From IMG/VR virus record IMGVR_UViG_3300031746_000022, positions 1-56,953 of that record: DNA of 56,953 nucleotides, one strand, 5' to 3'. Shown piece after piece: positions 1 through 7,525 of this stretch (positions are counted from its first letter, which is position 1; every line of letters begins with the position of its first letter). The notes beneath the pieces were generated by a model. The model searched no databases and was not told where the DNA came from. It worked only from the letters and a program-made list of their open reading frames with translations. Both the position numbers and the translations under genes were made by a program. This stretch comes from a virus.

Positions 1-492
1 AAAATTTTTATATGGAGCATTTACTGCTATTTGATATAAAGACGTTTTAGTATAAAGAGTGCTTGGATCTGTGTAAGAAATATCAACCAAATAACTTCCA
101 ACTGCGACAGCGCCTGTTGGTAATACAAATTGATAATAATATAATCCTACATCTAATTTAACCATACGTGCTGGATATCCTGTAGCTAAATCAAGATCTG
201 GAAATACCAGTCGAGTTACTGTGGGGTAATGACTACTAGTAATATACCCATCTATATTGGCATTAACATATCCATCTATATTTTGAGATATAAAAGTATT
301 AACAACGGTATCAACAAGATAACCATCTATATATGCCGCAACGTATCCGTCGATGGCTCCAAATGCATAACCGTCGGACCCATTAAAATAACCATCTAAA
401 AATGTATTATCTGCTCGTTCGCCGTTAATATCTAATATTTCTAAAAATATAGTCGCAGTTTGACCGGGCGAATAAGATAAAGTTTGCAACAT
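1..492 (-). CDS. Partial DGY-repeat fibre-like protein (3' end off window)
   Basis: The frame is open from an ATG at 492 to the left edge, giving the first 164 residues; the C-terminus lies outside the window. The N-terminal 40 residues look like an extracellular beta-sandwich (SPGQTATIFLEILD), followed by at least five spaced DGY triplets (as in LDGYFNGSDGY, IDGYVAAYIDGY, NIDGYVNANIDGY) and then a second beta-rich stretch ending near TLYTKTSLYQIAV. It is the last visible gene of the leftward fibre cluster and follows the 20-residue-repeat protein by 26 bases. A tail-fibre or adhesin role is inferred from composition and position only; I do not recognise a named family. Confidence 0.7.
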   Translation of the reverse strand, partial: MLQTLSYSPGQTATIFLEILDINGERADNTFLDGYFNGSDGYAFGAIDGYVAAYIDGYLVDTVVNTFISQNIDGYVNANIDGYITSSHYPTVTRLVFPDLDLATGYPARMVKLDVGLYYYQFVLPTGAVAVGSYLVDISYTDPSTLYTKTSLYQIAVNAPYKNF

Positions 493-518
493 ATCTAAAT
501 GCTTAATTATCACATATT

Positions 519-2351
519 TTAGTTAGCTGATTGTCCAGAATTTATTATTTTAATAGGTTTTATAGGTGTTGTTAATTTTGTTCCAGATTTTCCAATGGCG
601 GGCGAGGTCGTCACTTCAGGTATGGGTTCTGGTTCGGGAGGCGGCGGAACGATTGCTTGTATTAAAACTGGCACAATTGCGCTGGCGATTTGATTACCAG
701 ATCTCATAATAGCGGGATGAATGAATATTTCGGACGGTATAACAAGAGGAAGTTCTTCTGGCAATATAGGAATATTAGAGTCCGTTATTAATTTTGGTCG
801 TATCGGTTCGGCAAGCCCTATGCCGGAATCCATTAAATGCGGAGGATTAACTATTAACTTATCTCCTAAATAATTTACGATATAAGCATTTGTTATAGAT
901 ATTCCGTTTATGGTGGCTGAAATAGTAAGAAAACCATTAAGATTAGCCATCATATTTGCTTCGCCATTGGATATGGAGAATAATGGACCATTACCTCCTA
1001 ATAATCCAAACGCGGTTGCTGCAGAAGATATTTGTGCCGTAATGAATGCGTCACCAGTTATAGATGCATTTGAAATAGATGTATTCTCTACCGTTGCGCT
1101 TATATCAATGAAACCTGTTATTGATACCGATGTAGTTGCAGCATTTGTCACTTGAGCTGCAAGATCACCTATACCTACTAATGTTGCGCTAATGGTTGAA
1201 CTTCCAGATGATAATGATGATGTGCTTATACTTATAATAAACGAAGCGTCTGAGGTACCATTTATTGTGCTTGCGATGTCGCCTGTACCATAAACATTAG
1301 CTTCGATAGCAGAAGCGCTTGCAATAATACTTGCAACTGCGCCAGCGCCAAATAAATTAGCAGATACGGTTGATGATGATGTAACTATAGCGGTTGAAGC
1401 CGGTGTAGCGAGGACAGTTGATGTACCTGTGATCGTGCTTGCAATCGCTCCGGCTCCAAGAATATTTGCGGCGACAGTTGCGGTACCAGCAATTGAGCTG
1501 GAGAAAATTCCGTTGCCAAGAAGAGTCGCGGCAGTCGTAGCAGTTCCAGGAATGGTTGAAGCAAAAGAGCCAGATCCTAATAAGGCTGCGGCGACAGTTG
1601 TAACACCACTTATCGTAGCATTAATAGCATTGGTAAGATCGGCTGTAGTCGTAGAGATACCGGCGATAGTACTAGCAATGTTTCCAGTACCAAGAAGATT
1701 TTCTGTTGTAGTAGAAGTGCCAGCAATGGTGCTTGTGACAAGACCTCTGCCAAGTAAATTAGCGGTAGTCGTAGCTGCGGACGCGGACGTTGCCGATATT
1801 GCTCCAGCTCCCAAGGCAGCCGCAGTAATTGTTGATACTCCAGAAATAGTGCTAGTAATATTTCCGGTTGCAAGTAAGTTAGCGGTAATGGTCGCAGAAC
1901 TATTTATTGTAGCCGCAATACTTCCTGGATCAGCAACATCAGCAAGATCTGCTGTTATTATGGCTGATCCGGAAATTATACTTGTTATAGCGCCATTACC
2001 AAATAGATCGGCAGAGATAGAAGCCGCGCTCGCAATAGTACTTGCAAAGGTGCCGGAGCCAAGTAAATTGGCGGTTGTAGCGGATGCGTTAGCAACAACG
2101 CTTGCGACATCGCCTGCTCCCAATAAATTTGCGGAGGCTGTCGAAACGTTTGTAATTGTTGAGGCAACTGAACCAGATCCATTTATATTGGCGGTAATCG
2201 TAGATGAACCGGCGATGACACACGCCATCGCACCAGTACCTTTTATGCTGGTGGCATCAGAAGTAGCAATACCATTGATTGTAGCGCTTATTTGCGTTAC
2301 ATCATTATTAAGAAAGGTATATAAGCTAAACGAACCAAGACCACCCGGCAT
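519..2351 (-). CDS. Repetitive tail-fibre/adhesin-like protein (about 20-residue repeats)
   Basis: 610 residues. Residues about 20-475 are roughly 22 imperfect copies of a 20-residue unit whose core reads ANLLGxGxIASTIxGxST, with alternating small/hydroxyl and hydrophobic residues, the pattern of a beta-solenoid or fibrous shaft. The C-terminal 120 residues are different: three copies of a motif like PAIxxSGxxLxxPIxP separated by Pro-rich linkers (PPPPEPEPIPE). No signal peptide is visible. The ATG at 2351 has AGGAG four bases upstream. It sits among virion fibre genes in the same direction, so a virion-surface shaft or receptor-binding role is likely, but no enzymatic or binding domain can be named. 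Internal repeats make copy number prone to slippage. Confidence 0.75.
   Translation of the reverse strand: MPGGLGSFSLYTFLNNDVTQISATINGIATSDATSIKGTGAMACVIAGSSTITANINGSGSVASTITNVSTASANLLGAGDVASVVANASATTANLLGSGTFASTIASAASISADLFGNGAITSIISGSAIITADLADVADPGSIAATINSSATITANLLATGNITSTISGVSTITAAALGAGAISATSASAATTTANLLGRGLVTSTIAGTSTTTENLLGTGNIASTIAGISTTTADLTNAINATISGVTTVAAALLGSGSFASTIPGTATTAATLLGNGIFSSSIAGTATVAANILGAGAIASTITGTSTVLATPASTAIVTSSSTVSANLFGAGAVASIIASASAIEANVYGTGDIASTINGTSDASFIISISTSSLSSGSSTISATLVGIGDLAAQVTNAATTSVSITGFIDISATVENTSISNASITGDAFITAQISSAATAFGLLGGNGPLFSISNGEANMMANLNGFLTISATINGISITNAYIVNYLGDKLIVNPPHLMDSGIGLAEPIRPKLITDSNIPILPEELPLVIPSEIFIHPAIMRSGNQIASAIVPVLIQAIVPPPPEPEPIPEVTTSPAIGKSGTKLTTPIKPIKIINSGQSAN
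929..2296 (-). repeat. Array of ~60-bp coding repeats
   Basis: The segment encoding residues ~20-475 of the fibre-like protein is built of about 22 diverged units of nearly 60 bp, each giving one 20-residue protein repeat. Several units are 3-6 bases shorter or longer, so the array is in frame but not perfectly periodic. On the opposite strand the same periodicity creates a long meaningless open frame. Confidence 0.75.
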
Positions 2352-2401
2352 ACTACTCCTTTATTATTGTTTAAGAAGCCAATCGTACCCCAGGCATCTC
2401 C

Positions 2402-3061
2402 TTACTCTAAATCCAATTCTATTTCATTCCAACAAGCATATGGCGTAAATAATGGTGCTGTTCCAATAGCATAAACAACTATTCCTAATCCCTGTCCTGG
2501 TGGTAATATAATACGACCCCTTACATCATAATTAATTGCTGCACAATTAAGTGCGGTTATATTTGCTCCATCAAATTGAGCAACCTGAAACCACCTAGCA
2601 TTAGTTGCTGGAGTTGTAATTGCAGCGCCGGTCTTAACGATAGCCTTACTATTAGGTCCGCCATTTGATGCATTTGTAACGACCATACCTGCATTATTTG
2701 CTCCGGTTAAAGCTGGAGATTGAAAAATACATGCCGCAACAGTAAATCCACGAGAGGCTGTTAAGACTCCGGAAACAAGAACGGCTCCAAGATGATCGAA
2801 CACATAAGATTTGGTTGCATCGCCATTCCATATTGTCCAATTTGGAGTTAAAACTGCCAAAGCTCCAAGAGGAGCTAATCCGGTAACTGCCGCGTTGCGT
2901 CCTAAAAAGAATCTTTTTCCTGCTCGGGTCATTTCTGTACCTTCAGATTCAACGCAAGTCACAGCTAAACTTTCAAGTCCAGTAGCTCTGATATTGATTG
3001 CAGATAATCCAGATTTACCAATTATAAACCTGCGAACTTTTGCTAAAATTTCCATTCCCAT
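2402..3061 (-). CDS. Tandem structural paralogue 4 of 4
   Basis: 219 residues, the most downstream of four adjacent homologous genes. The shared framework is an N-terminus MGMEILAKVRRF, a central RATGLESLAV and EMTRAGKRFFLGRNAA stretch, a WTIWN/SYVFDHLGA core, and a C-terminal ILPPGQGLGIVVY followed by WNEIELDLE. It is beta-rich, has no signal peptide or membrane segment, and its only Cys residues are in variable positions. The start at 3061 has AAAGGAA upstream and lies 12 bases after the preceding copy. The position in a fibre cluster suggests a virion protein, possibly alternative subunits of a head or tail surface structure. The family is not one I can name. Confidence 0.75.
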   Translation of the reverse strand: MGMEILAKVRRFIIGKSGLSAINIRATGLESLAVTCVESEGTEMTRAGKRFFLGRNAAVTGLAPLGALAVLTPNWTIWNGDATKSYVFDHLGAVLVSGVLTASRGFTVAACIFQSPALTGANNAGMVVTNASNGGPNSKAIVKTGAAITTPATNARWFQVAQFDGANITALNCAAINYDVRGRIILPPGQGLGIVVYAIGTAPLFTPYACWNEIELDLE

Positions 3062-3072
3062 AGTTTATTCCT

Positions 3073-3738
3073 TTATTCTAAATCTAGATCCAATTCGGAC
3101 CACATTGCTACTGGTGTAAATAATGGAGTTGCCGTTGGCGTTGCATAAACAACTATTCCAAGACCTTGACCTGGTGGAACGATTATGCGACCTCTAAGAT
3201 CATAATTGATACAAGCGATTGTAAAAGCAACCGTATTTGTAGTTTCACTTCTAGCAACTGTAAACCAAGTTGGAGCGGCTGGAGTCGTAATAGTTACGCC
3301 AGTTTTAATTATTGCTTTGCTTGTATAACTTCCGGCGGAACAACTTTGCACGACCGTGCCTGCAACGCTTGGAGCACCAACTTGTGCGGGCGCCTGAAAG
3401 ATGCAGGCATCTACTATAATACCACCAGGAGCCGTTAAAGCGCCGGTACTTGTCATTATAGCTCCGATATGATCAAAAACATATGATCTGCTCGTATCAT
3501 TATTCCAAATAACCCACTGTGGCGCAGTTGTTACTTGAGTTGCTGTAGAAACAATTCCGGTCGTCGCGGCATTTTGTCCTAAAAAGAATCTTCTTCCAGC
3601 TCTAGTTATTTCTGTATGCTCTGGTTCAACGACCGCGATAGCAAGACTTTCTGTACCGGTTGCACGAAGTGAAGTTAAAGATAGTCCGGCTTTGCTTATC
3701 ACAAATCTCCGAACTTTTGCTAACATTTCTATTGCCAT
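3073..3738 (-). CDS. Tandem structural paralogue 3 of 4
   Basis: 221 residues, homologous along its full length to its three neighbours. It begins MAIEMLAKVRRFVISKAGL, keeps the RATGTESLAI and EITRAGRRFFLGQNAA blocks and ends in a W-S-E-L-D-L-D-L-E tail where the sister genes have WNEIELDLE. It differs mostly in the middle third (residues 90-150), where the sisters also diverge, suggesting an exposed variable region on a common scaffold. GGAG upstream supports the ATG at 3738. Three bases separate it from the gene upstream, so the four are probably translated from one message. Function is not assignable beyond probable virion protein. Confidence 0.75.
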   Translation of the reverse strand: MAIEMLAKVRRFVISKAGLSLTSLRATGTESLAIAVVEPEHTEITRAGRRFFLGQNAATTGIVSTATQVTTAPQWVIWNNDTSRSYVFDHIGAIMTSTGALTAPGGIIVDACIFQAPAQVGAPSVAGTVVQSCSAGSYTSKAIIKTGVTITTPAAPTWFTVARSETTNTVAFTIACINYDLRGRIIVPPGQGLGIVVYATPTATPLFTPVAMWSELDLDLE

Positions 3739-3741
3739 TGA

Positions 3742-4419
3742 TTACTCCAAATCCAATTCTATTTCTTGCCAGACTGCATGTGGAACAAATAATGGAGTAC
3801 CAGTCGCAGTAGTATAAACATTAATTGCAAGCCCCCATTGAGGAGGAAGAATTAAACATCCCTCCAAATCTTCATTTATAGCGGCAATAGTTGGATTTGT
3901 GGTAACGCCAATATTAGCCCCATCACTCTTGGTGACGGTATAATAAACTGGCGCTGCGGGAGTAGTTATTGTCAATGCTGTAGCTTGTGATTGTACAATT
4001 GCTTTGCTTGCCGGACCACCATTTGACAATGATGTAACTACCATATTTGCTGTATTAGCTCCAACACGAGCGGGCGCTTGAAAAAATGCAGCCTGAACTA
4101 TAATTCCAGATCCTGCCGTAAGAACGCCTGAAGTAATCATTGCTCCAAGCTCAGAAAAAACATATGCTTTTGATGAATCATTATTCCAAATTGACCATTG
4201 TGGCACCGTAGTAACTTGGGCAACAACAGAAACGCGTCCGGTGGTCGCTCCGGCAACAGATACGGTATAGCTTCTTCCGGCTCTAGTAATTTCACTATGA
4301 TATAGATCTACTTGCGCGACAGCTAAACTTTCTGCTCCAGTTGCACGAGCAACGATTGGTGACATTCCGGCTTTACCTGCCACGAAACGTCTAATTTTTG
4401 CGATTATTTCTACGCCCAT
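3742..4419 (-). CDS. Tandem structural paralogue 2 of 4
   Basis: 225 residues and the most divergent of the four copies. The N-terminal AKIRRFVAGKAGM and RATGAESLAV blocks are kept, but the strongly conserved RRFFLGxNAA becomes RSYTVSVAGA and the C-terminal RGRIxxPPGQGLG becomes EGCLILPPQWGLA. The terminal WQEIELDLE is preserved, so that end is likely structural or an interaction tail. GGAG precedes the ATG at 4419, with four bases between it and the preceding gene. It could be a specialised member, for example occupying a different symmetry position; that is inference. Confidence 0.75.
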   Translation of the reverse strand: MGVEIIAKIRRFVAGKAGMSPIVARATGAESLAVAQVDLYHSEITRAGRSYTVSVAGATTGRVSVVAQVTTVPQWSIWNNDSSKAYVFSELGAMITSGVLTAGSGIIVQAAFFQAPARVGANTANMVVTSLSNGGPASKAIVQSQATALTITTPAAPVYYTVTKSDGANIGVTTNPTIAAINEDLEGCLILPPQWGLAINVYTTATGTPLFVPHAVWQEIELDLE

Positions 4420-4423
4420 TGTA

Positions 4424-5077
4424 TTACTCCAAATCCAATTCTATTTCATTCCAACAAGCGGTTGGAGCGAATAATGGAGATGTGCCAGTTCCTGAATATA
4501 CGGCTAAGCCTAATCCTTGTCCTGGTGGAATGACGATACGACCTCTAAGATCATAGTTTGCCATAGAAACTGAAAGTGCTGCGGTGTTAGTAGAATCTGT
4601 TTTGGCTACCGTAAACCATACCGGAGCCGTAGGTCCAGTTATGGTAACGTTCGTTGTAACGATGGCGCGGCTCGAAGGTCCTCCGTTAGAGGCAGATGCC
4701 ACGCTCATGCCCGTCGCGCTCGACCCAGAACTTACTGGAGCTTGAAATAGGCAGGCATCAAGTATCGCGCCGGCAGCTGCCACTCCTGAAACGAGAACGG
4801 CTCCAAGATGGTCAATGACATATGATTTATTTGAATCGGCATTCCAAATAACCCATTGAGCGGCAGTTGTTACTTGAGCGGCAACAGGGGCAATTCCAGT
4901 GACAGCCGCATTTCTTCCTAAAAAGAATCGTCTTCCAGCACGAGTCATTTCTGTGCCCTCAGATTCTACCATAGCAACGGCAAGACTTTCTGTTGCGGTA
5001 GCACGAACTGTAATTGGAGATACTCCCGCTTTGCCAACAACAAAACGACGTATCTTTGCGATCATTTCCATTCCCAT
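4424..5077 (-). CDS. Tandem structural paralogue 1 of 4
   Basis: 217 residues, the first translated copy of the array. It is closest to paralogue 4: both have GTEMTRAGxRFFLGRNAA, the DHLGAVLVSG core and the full WNEIELDLE tail. The start at 5077 has AGGAG well placed. The close similarity of the two outer copies, with more divergent copies between them, suggests successive duplications and not one simple event. It follows a small acidic-tailed protein by 15 bases. Predicted all-beta virion component; no catalytic motif is visible. Confidence 0.75.
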   Translation of the reverse strand: MGMEMIAKIRRFVVGKAGVSPITVRATATESLAVAMVESEGTEMTRAGRRFFLGRNAAVTGIAPVAAQVTTAAQWVIWNADSNKSYVIDHLGAVLVSGVAAAGAILDACLFQAPVSSGSSATGMSVASASNGGPSSRAIVTTNVTITGPTAPVWFTVAKTDSTNTAALSVSMANYDLRGRIVIPPGQGLGLAVYSGTGTSPLFAPTACWNEIELDLE

Positions 5078-5092
5078 AGTATTCTCCTAAGA

Positions 5093-5383
5093 TTACGAAT
5101 CTTCTAATTCGTCTAAGTCGTCTTCATTAACTGTATTATCTAATGCCATCAAGATCATTACTAAAATCTTATTTTGTTTAACAAACAGTTCTTCAAGTCT
5201 TTGAGCATAAACTGGAAATGGATTTTCTTGAGAAACCGGACCATCAGATCTGTCAAGCGAACCAATATATATTTTGGAAACTGGAACTTTAGTTCCACCA
5301 CCAACGCCCTGACCGGTGCGAATATCTTCATCTTGAATAAGATCGCCGCCGATACCGGTATTTAATCTAGTTCCGTCAGCCAT
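5093..5383 (-). CDS. Small virion-cluster protein with acidic tail
   Basis: 96 residues. The N-terminal half is Gly-rich and probably extended (TGQGVGGGTKVPVSKIYIG, then SLDRSDGPVSQENPFPV). The second half is a predicted helix (RLEELFVKQNKILVMILMAL) followed by an acidic end (NEDDLDELEDS). GGAGAGG before the ATG at 5383 is one of the strongest ribosome sites of the window, hinting at high expression. It directly precedes the four-paralogue array and may be an adaptor or chaperone for it, but that rests only on position. Not recognised as a named family. Confidence 0.7.
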   Translation of the reverse strand: MADGTRLNTGIGGDLIQDEDIRTGQGVGGGTKVPVSKIYIGSLDRSDGPVSQENPFPVYAQRLEELFVKQNKILVMILMALDNTVNEDDLDELEDS

Positions 5384-5439
5384 TACCTCTCCATTAGATT
5401 ACAAGATAATAGCAAAATATTCACCGAATATTACTAATT

Positions 5440-5712
5440 TTAGAGCTGTATTTTAAATTCTAAATTATCAGATTCATCACAATTATCACGAGCACAATAA
5501 ACGAAGACAAGCTTTGTTATCTCATCTTGCATTCTGATAATTGACACGGTTTTACTTTTTTTAATTTCTTTATGAGGCGGCGGAGTCTCTAAATGTGCCC
5601 AAATAACTTTAGCCATATTAATAAAGGCGGTTATACCTTCCATTTTATCTTGAAATTTAAGAGAGGTGACAGCTGTTTTACGTCTAGGTCCTGACATAAC
5701 GTGATAATGCAT
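5440..5712 (-). CDS. Uncharacterised 90-residue protein
   Basis: A compact, mixed alpha/beta-looking protein with a basic start (SGPRRKTAVTSLKF) and a C-terminal strand pair around SIIRMQDEITKLVFVYC and CARDNCDES. Two Cys lie eight residues from the end of the core but no zinc-binding set is complete. It sits between a tail protein and the acidic-tailed protein in the same direction, with a gap of about 56 bases downstream. I do not recognise it; codon composition and intact frame favour a real gene. Confidence 0.55.
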   Translation of the reverse strand: MHYHVMSGPRRKTAVTSLKFQDKMEGITAFINMAKVIWAHLETPPPHKEIKKSKTVSIIRMQDEITKLVFVYCARDNCDESDNLEFKIQL

Positions 5713-5722
5713 AATGATCTCT

Positions 5723-5878
5723 TTATGATTTAGTTATCATTCGTTTAACGGTCGGTGCCGAACAATTATATTTTAATGCTATTGTTTGCATAGATACGCC
5801 TTGTCTAGCTAACTCTTTCCAAAATTTTAATATATCGGCTAAGTATATGATATTGCTGTTAATCTTCCGTGAAGGCAA
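5723..5878 (-). CDS. Very small helix-turn-helix ORF (TTG start)
   Basis: A 51-residue reading frame, starting at a TTG inside the 3' end of the upstream tail gene. Its last 35 residues (FWKELARQGVSMQTIALKYN then CSAPTVKRMITKS) are a clear helix-turn-helix of the Hin/resolvase or homing-endonuclease tail type. There is no ATG early enough, so either it is translated from the TTG by coupling to the upstream gene, or it is the surviving DNA-binding tail of a lost homing endonuclease. No strong ribosome site is visible. I favour a decayed or minimal element. Confidence 0.4.
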   Translation of the reverse strand: MPSRKINSNIIYLADILKFWKELARQGVSMQTIALKYNCSAPTVKRMITKS

Positions 5879-6311
5879 GTTGATTTATAGCAAATGATGG
5901 CGTAATATTCGCGCTAACAATCAACTGGCTCGATAAAGCTCCAGAATAAAGTAATTTACCGGCTCCGCCAGATGAATCTGTTCCTGCTCCAACATACGTT
6001 ATTGTGGCTCCTGTAATGCCACATTGTGCGAATGTGACGGCAGCAGCATTAGCCGCTTGGGTTGGAGCGGTACCTGAAATAGTCCAACCGGCGCCAGAAC
6101 GAGCCACTCCAACACGAACATAATTGGTATAAGCCGTTTCGCTAGTTGTTTGAATGCCAGTTTCACCCGGATCGGCAGTATGCAAACTAATAAAAATGGA
6201 ACCTGCGGTAGTAGTTGCTCTTAAGCCTGCCGCATCTCCGATTAATGTGGATGCTGTGTTATTAAATACTAATAAAAGTAAATCTGATTCCCAGGTATTG
6301 GTTTTAGACAT
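5859..6311 (-). CDS. Tail/virion protein, gp80-like small beta protein
   Basis: 150 residues. The pattern is one I know from many tailed-phage tail clusters: an N-terminal LLLLVFNNTAS, a central SLHTADPG, TAYTNYVRVGVARSGAGW, and a C-terminal GKLLYSGALSS followed by ITPSF. These proteins are short, all-beta, and usually annotated as tail or minor structural proteins. The ATG at 6311 has GGAG eight bases upstream. The upstream region is the divergent gap shared with the rightward gene at 6446. Family assignment is from memory of the pattern and not from a search. Confidence 0.65.
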   Translation of the reverse strand: MSKTNTWESDLLLLVFNNTASTLIGDAAGLRATTTAGSIFISLHTADPGETGIQTTSETAYTNYVRVGVARSGAGWTISGTAPTQAANAAAVTFAQCGITGATITYVGAGTDSSGGAGKLLYSGALSSQLIVSANITPSFAINQLAFTED

Positions 6312-6396
6312 TAGTGCTCCATCAATCTTCTATGATATACAATTATATGATAGAATCGCTGCAAAAATCAAAATTTACTGTAATTTTATCATATTA

Positions 6397-6405
6397 TGAT
6401 ATAAT
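6397..6405 (+). promoter_or_regulatory. Extended -10 promoter for rightward cassette
   Basis: In the divergent gap 6312-6445 the plus strand reads TGATATAAT, a perfect extended -10 (TGnTATAAT), 40 bases before the start of the rightward gene at 6446. The matching -35 region is poor, as is usual for extended -10 promoters. A second TATAAT on the minus strand (6347-6342) could serve the leftward tail gene. Both are sequence matches only. Confidence 0.4.
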
Positions 6406-6445
6406 TTGAGAGGTAAGAAATATTTATTTCTAAATTATTAATAAT

Positions 6446-6835
6446 ATGACAAAATCAAGATTTTCTGAACAATTTTGGATATCTAATATATCTAATATGA
6501 ACGTTAGCCTAACAGATTTGGGGCTAACTATACCTGCTCATAAAACTGTAAATTTATTAGATAAAAGACACTATTCATTTAGTAAAGACGAATTGATTCT
6601 CTCCGCTACTTCTGGCTCACTTTTTAAGAAAAATAGTAAATTAAAGGTAAGAAAAGTTCCACCCATTATAGAAAGAAGACAAATAATAGAAGTGGATTTT
6701 AATGCGGTCGTACCTTCTCGAAGACGTTCTATTGTGCAAATAGAAAATATACGCTATGAAGAATTAGATTTATCTGATGATTTATTTGCCGAACAATCGG
6801 CTGACTTAACTGATGAAAATTATCCACCCAAATAA
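6446..6835 (+). CDS. Uncharacterised protein heading rightward cassette
   Basis: 129 residues. The first half looks like a small beta domain (FWISNISNMNVSLTDLGLTI, then IPAHKTVNLLD), reminiscent of virion proteins that sense or cap beta structures. The second half is basic (KLKVRKVPPIIERRQ and VPSRRRSI) and ends acidic (LDLSDDLFAEQSADLTDEN). It starts a three-gene rightward group inside an otherwise leftward fibre region and is followed 12 bases later by a 53-residue gene. No Shine-Dalgarno is obvious at its ATG. Family unknown. Confidence 0.6.
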   Translation: MTKSRFSEQFWISNISNMNVSLTDLGLTIPAHKTVNLLDKRHYSFSKDELILSATSGSLFKKNSKLKVRKVPPIIERRQIIEVDFNAVVPSRRRSIVQIENIRYEELDLSDDLFAEQSADLTDENYPPK

Positions 6836-6844
6836 GGTAAAGTG

Positions 6845-7006
6845 ATGACACAAGCTAAAGTAACAGAAGAAATATCGAATACTGATGAGCCTGATGTGGA
6901 GGTTCCAGAACAGCTGCTCAAGGACTATCAGGAATTAAATAAAAAACTTGAACAAACAATTATTAAAATTCATAAACGAAAAGCGCTCGTTAAACTTGTA
7001 AAATAA
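6845..7006 (+). CDS. Small coiled-coil protein (53 residues)
   Basis: MTQAKVTEEISNTDEP starts a 53-residue protein that becomes a charged amphipathic helix (LLKDYQELNKKLEQTIIKIH) and ends very basic (KRKALVKLVK). AAGG lies upstream of its ATG and the neighbours are 9 and 5 bases away, so it is placed exactly like an operon member. It may partner the coiled-coil membrane protein encoded just downstream. Function unknown. Confidence 0.55.
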   Translation: MTQAKVTEEISNTDEPDVEVPEQLLKDYQELNKKLEQTIIKIHKRKALVKLVK

Positions 7007-7011
7007 TCCTT

Positions 7012-7281
7012 ATGGCTACTGATAAAAATAAAGATTACGATACATCGTCTGCTAAACTTACATCAGCAGATTTGCAAGCTATTTTAGAAGTAAATAAAAA
7101 GGCTATTGAAATTCACCTTGAAGTTGAAAAACAATATGAAGAAATTTTAGAGCATCTCGTTCATTGTAAAACTAAAATAGATGAGATAGATAGGTATCTC
7201 TTTAAATTAGTAATTGCCTTAAGCAGTATTGGTATCAGCGCAATAGTTGGTATTATACAGTTATTTTTAAGTCATAAATAA
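7012..7281 (+). CDS. XhlA/holin-like coiled-coil membrane protein
   Basis: 89 residues: a polar N-terminus, a long amphipathic coiled-coil helix (about residues 17-60, ending TKIDEIDRYLFK) and a single C-terminal membrane segment (about 63-87, LVIALSSIGISAIVGIIQLF). This length and topology match XhlA-type hemolysin/holin partners of phage lysis cassettes, and also some spanin-like or membrane-tether proteins. No endolysin gene is adjacent, so a lysis role is a hypothesis. It ends one base before the convergent cold-shock gene. Confidence 0.5.
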   Translation: MATDKNKDYDTSSAKLTSADLQAILEVNKKAIEIHLEVEKQYEEILEHLVHCKTKIDEIDRYLFKLVIALSSIGISAIVGIIQLFLSHK

Positions 7282-7524
7282 TTATTTTTGTTGCTCTAAA
7301 ACTTTAACATTAGTGGCTTTTGGCTGCCCCTTATGATTGGTGCCAATTTCAAAAGATACTACTTGCCCCTTATGTAACATTTTAAAGCCTTCCATACTTA
7401 AATCTGAATAGTGGCAAAAAAGATCAACTTGTTTGATATCATCTTTACTCCAATCAATAAAGCCTATTCCCAGCTTGTTGAACCATATCACTATACCCTG
7501 ATACACTTTTTTATTATCTTCCAT
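7282..7524 (-). CDS. Cold-shock domain protein (CspA-like)
   Basis: 80 residues, full length for a single cold-shock domain. It has the diagnostic start GIVIWFNKLGIGFIDW (RNP1 region; usual form GxVKWFNxxKGFGFI), the RNP2-like LFCHYSDL (usual VFVHxS) and a final GQPKATNVKVLE strand. Such five-stranded OB-fold proteins bind single-stranded RNA or DNA and act as RNA chaperones or antiterminators in the cytoplasm. The RNP1 Lys-Gly is replaced by Lys-Leu-Gly and Phe by Ile, a mild divergence. AAAGGAAA lies upstream. It may help late transcription or translation of the phage. Confidence 0.85.
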   Translation of the reverse strand: MEDNKKVYQGIVIWFNKLGIGFIDWSKDDIKQVDLFCHYSDLSMEGFKMLHKGQVVSFEIGTNHKGQPKATNVKVLEQQK

Positions 7525-7525
7525 T

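Noticed and set aside
1429-2448. Long rightward open frame opposite the repeat fibre gene
   Set aside because: It is the antisense reflection of the 60-bp repeats, has a low-complexity Val/Ala/Pro translation and no ribosome site, and overlaps two convincing leftward genes.
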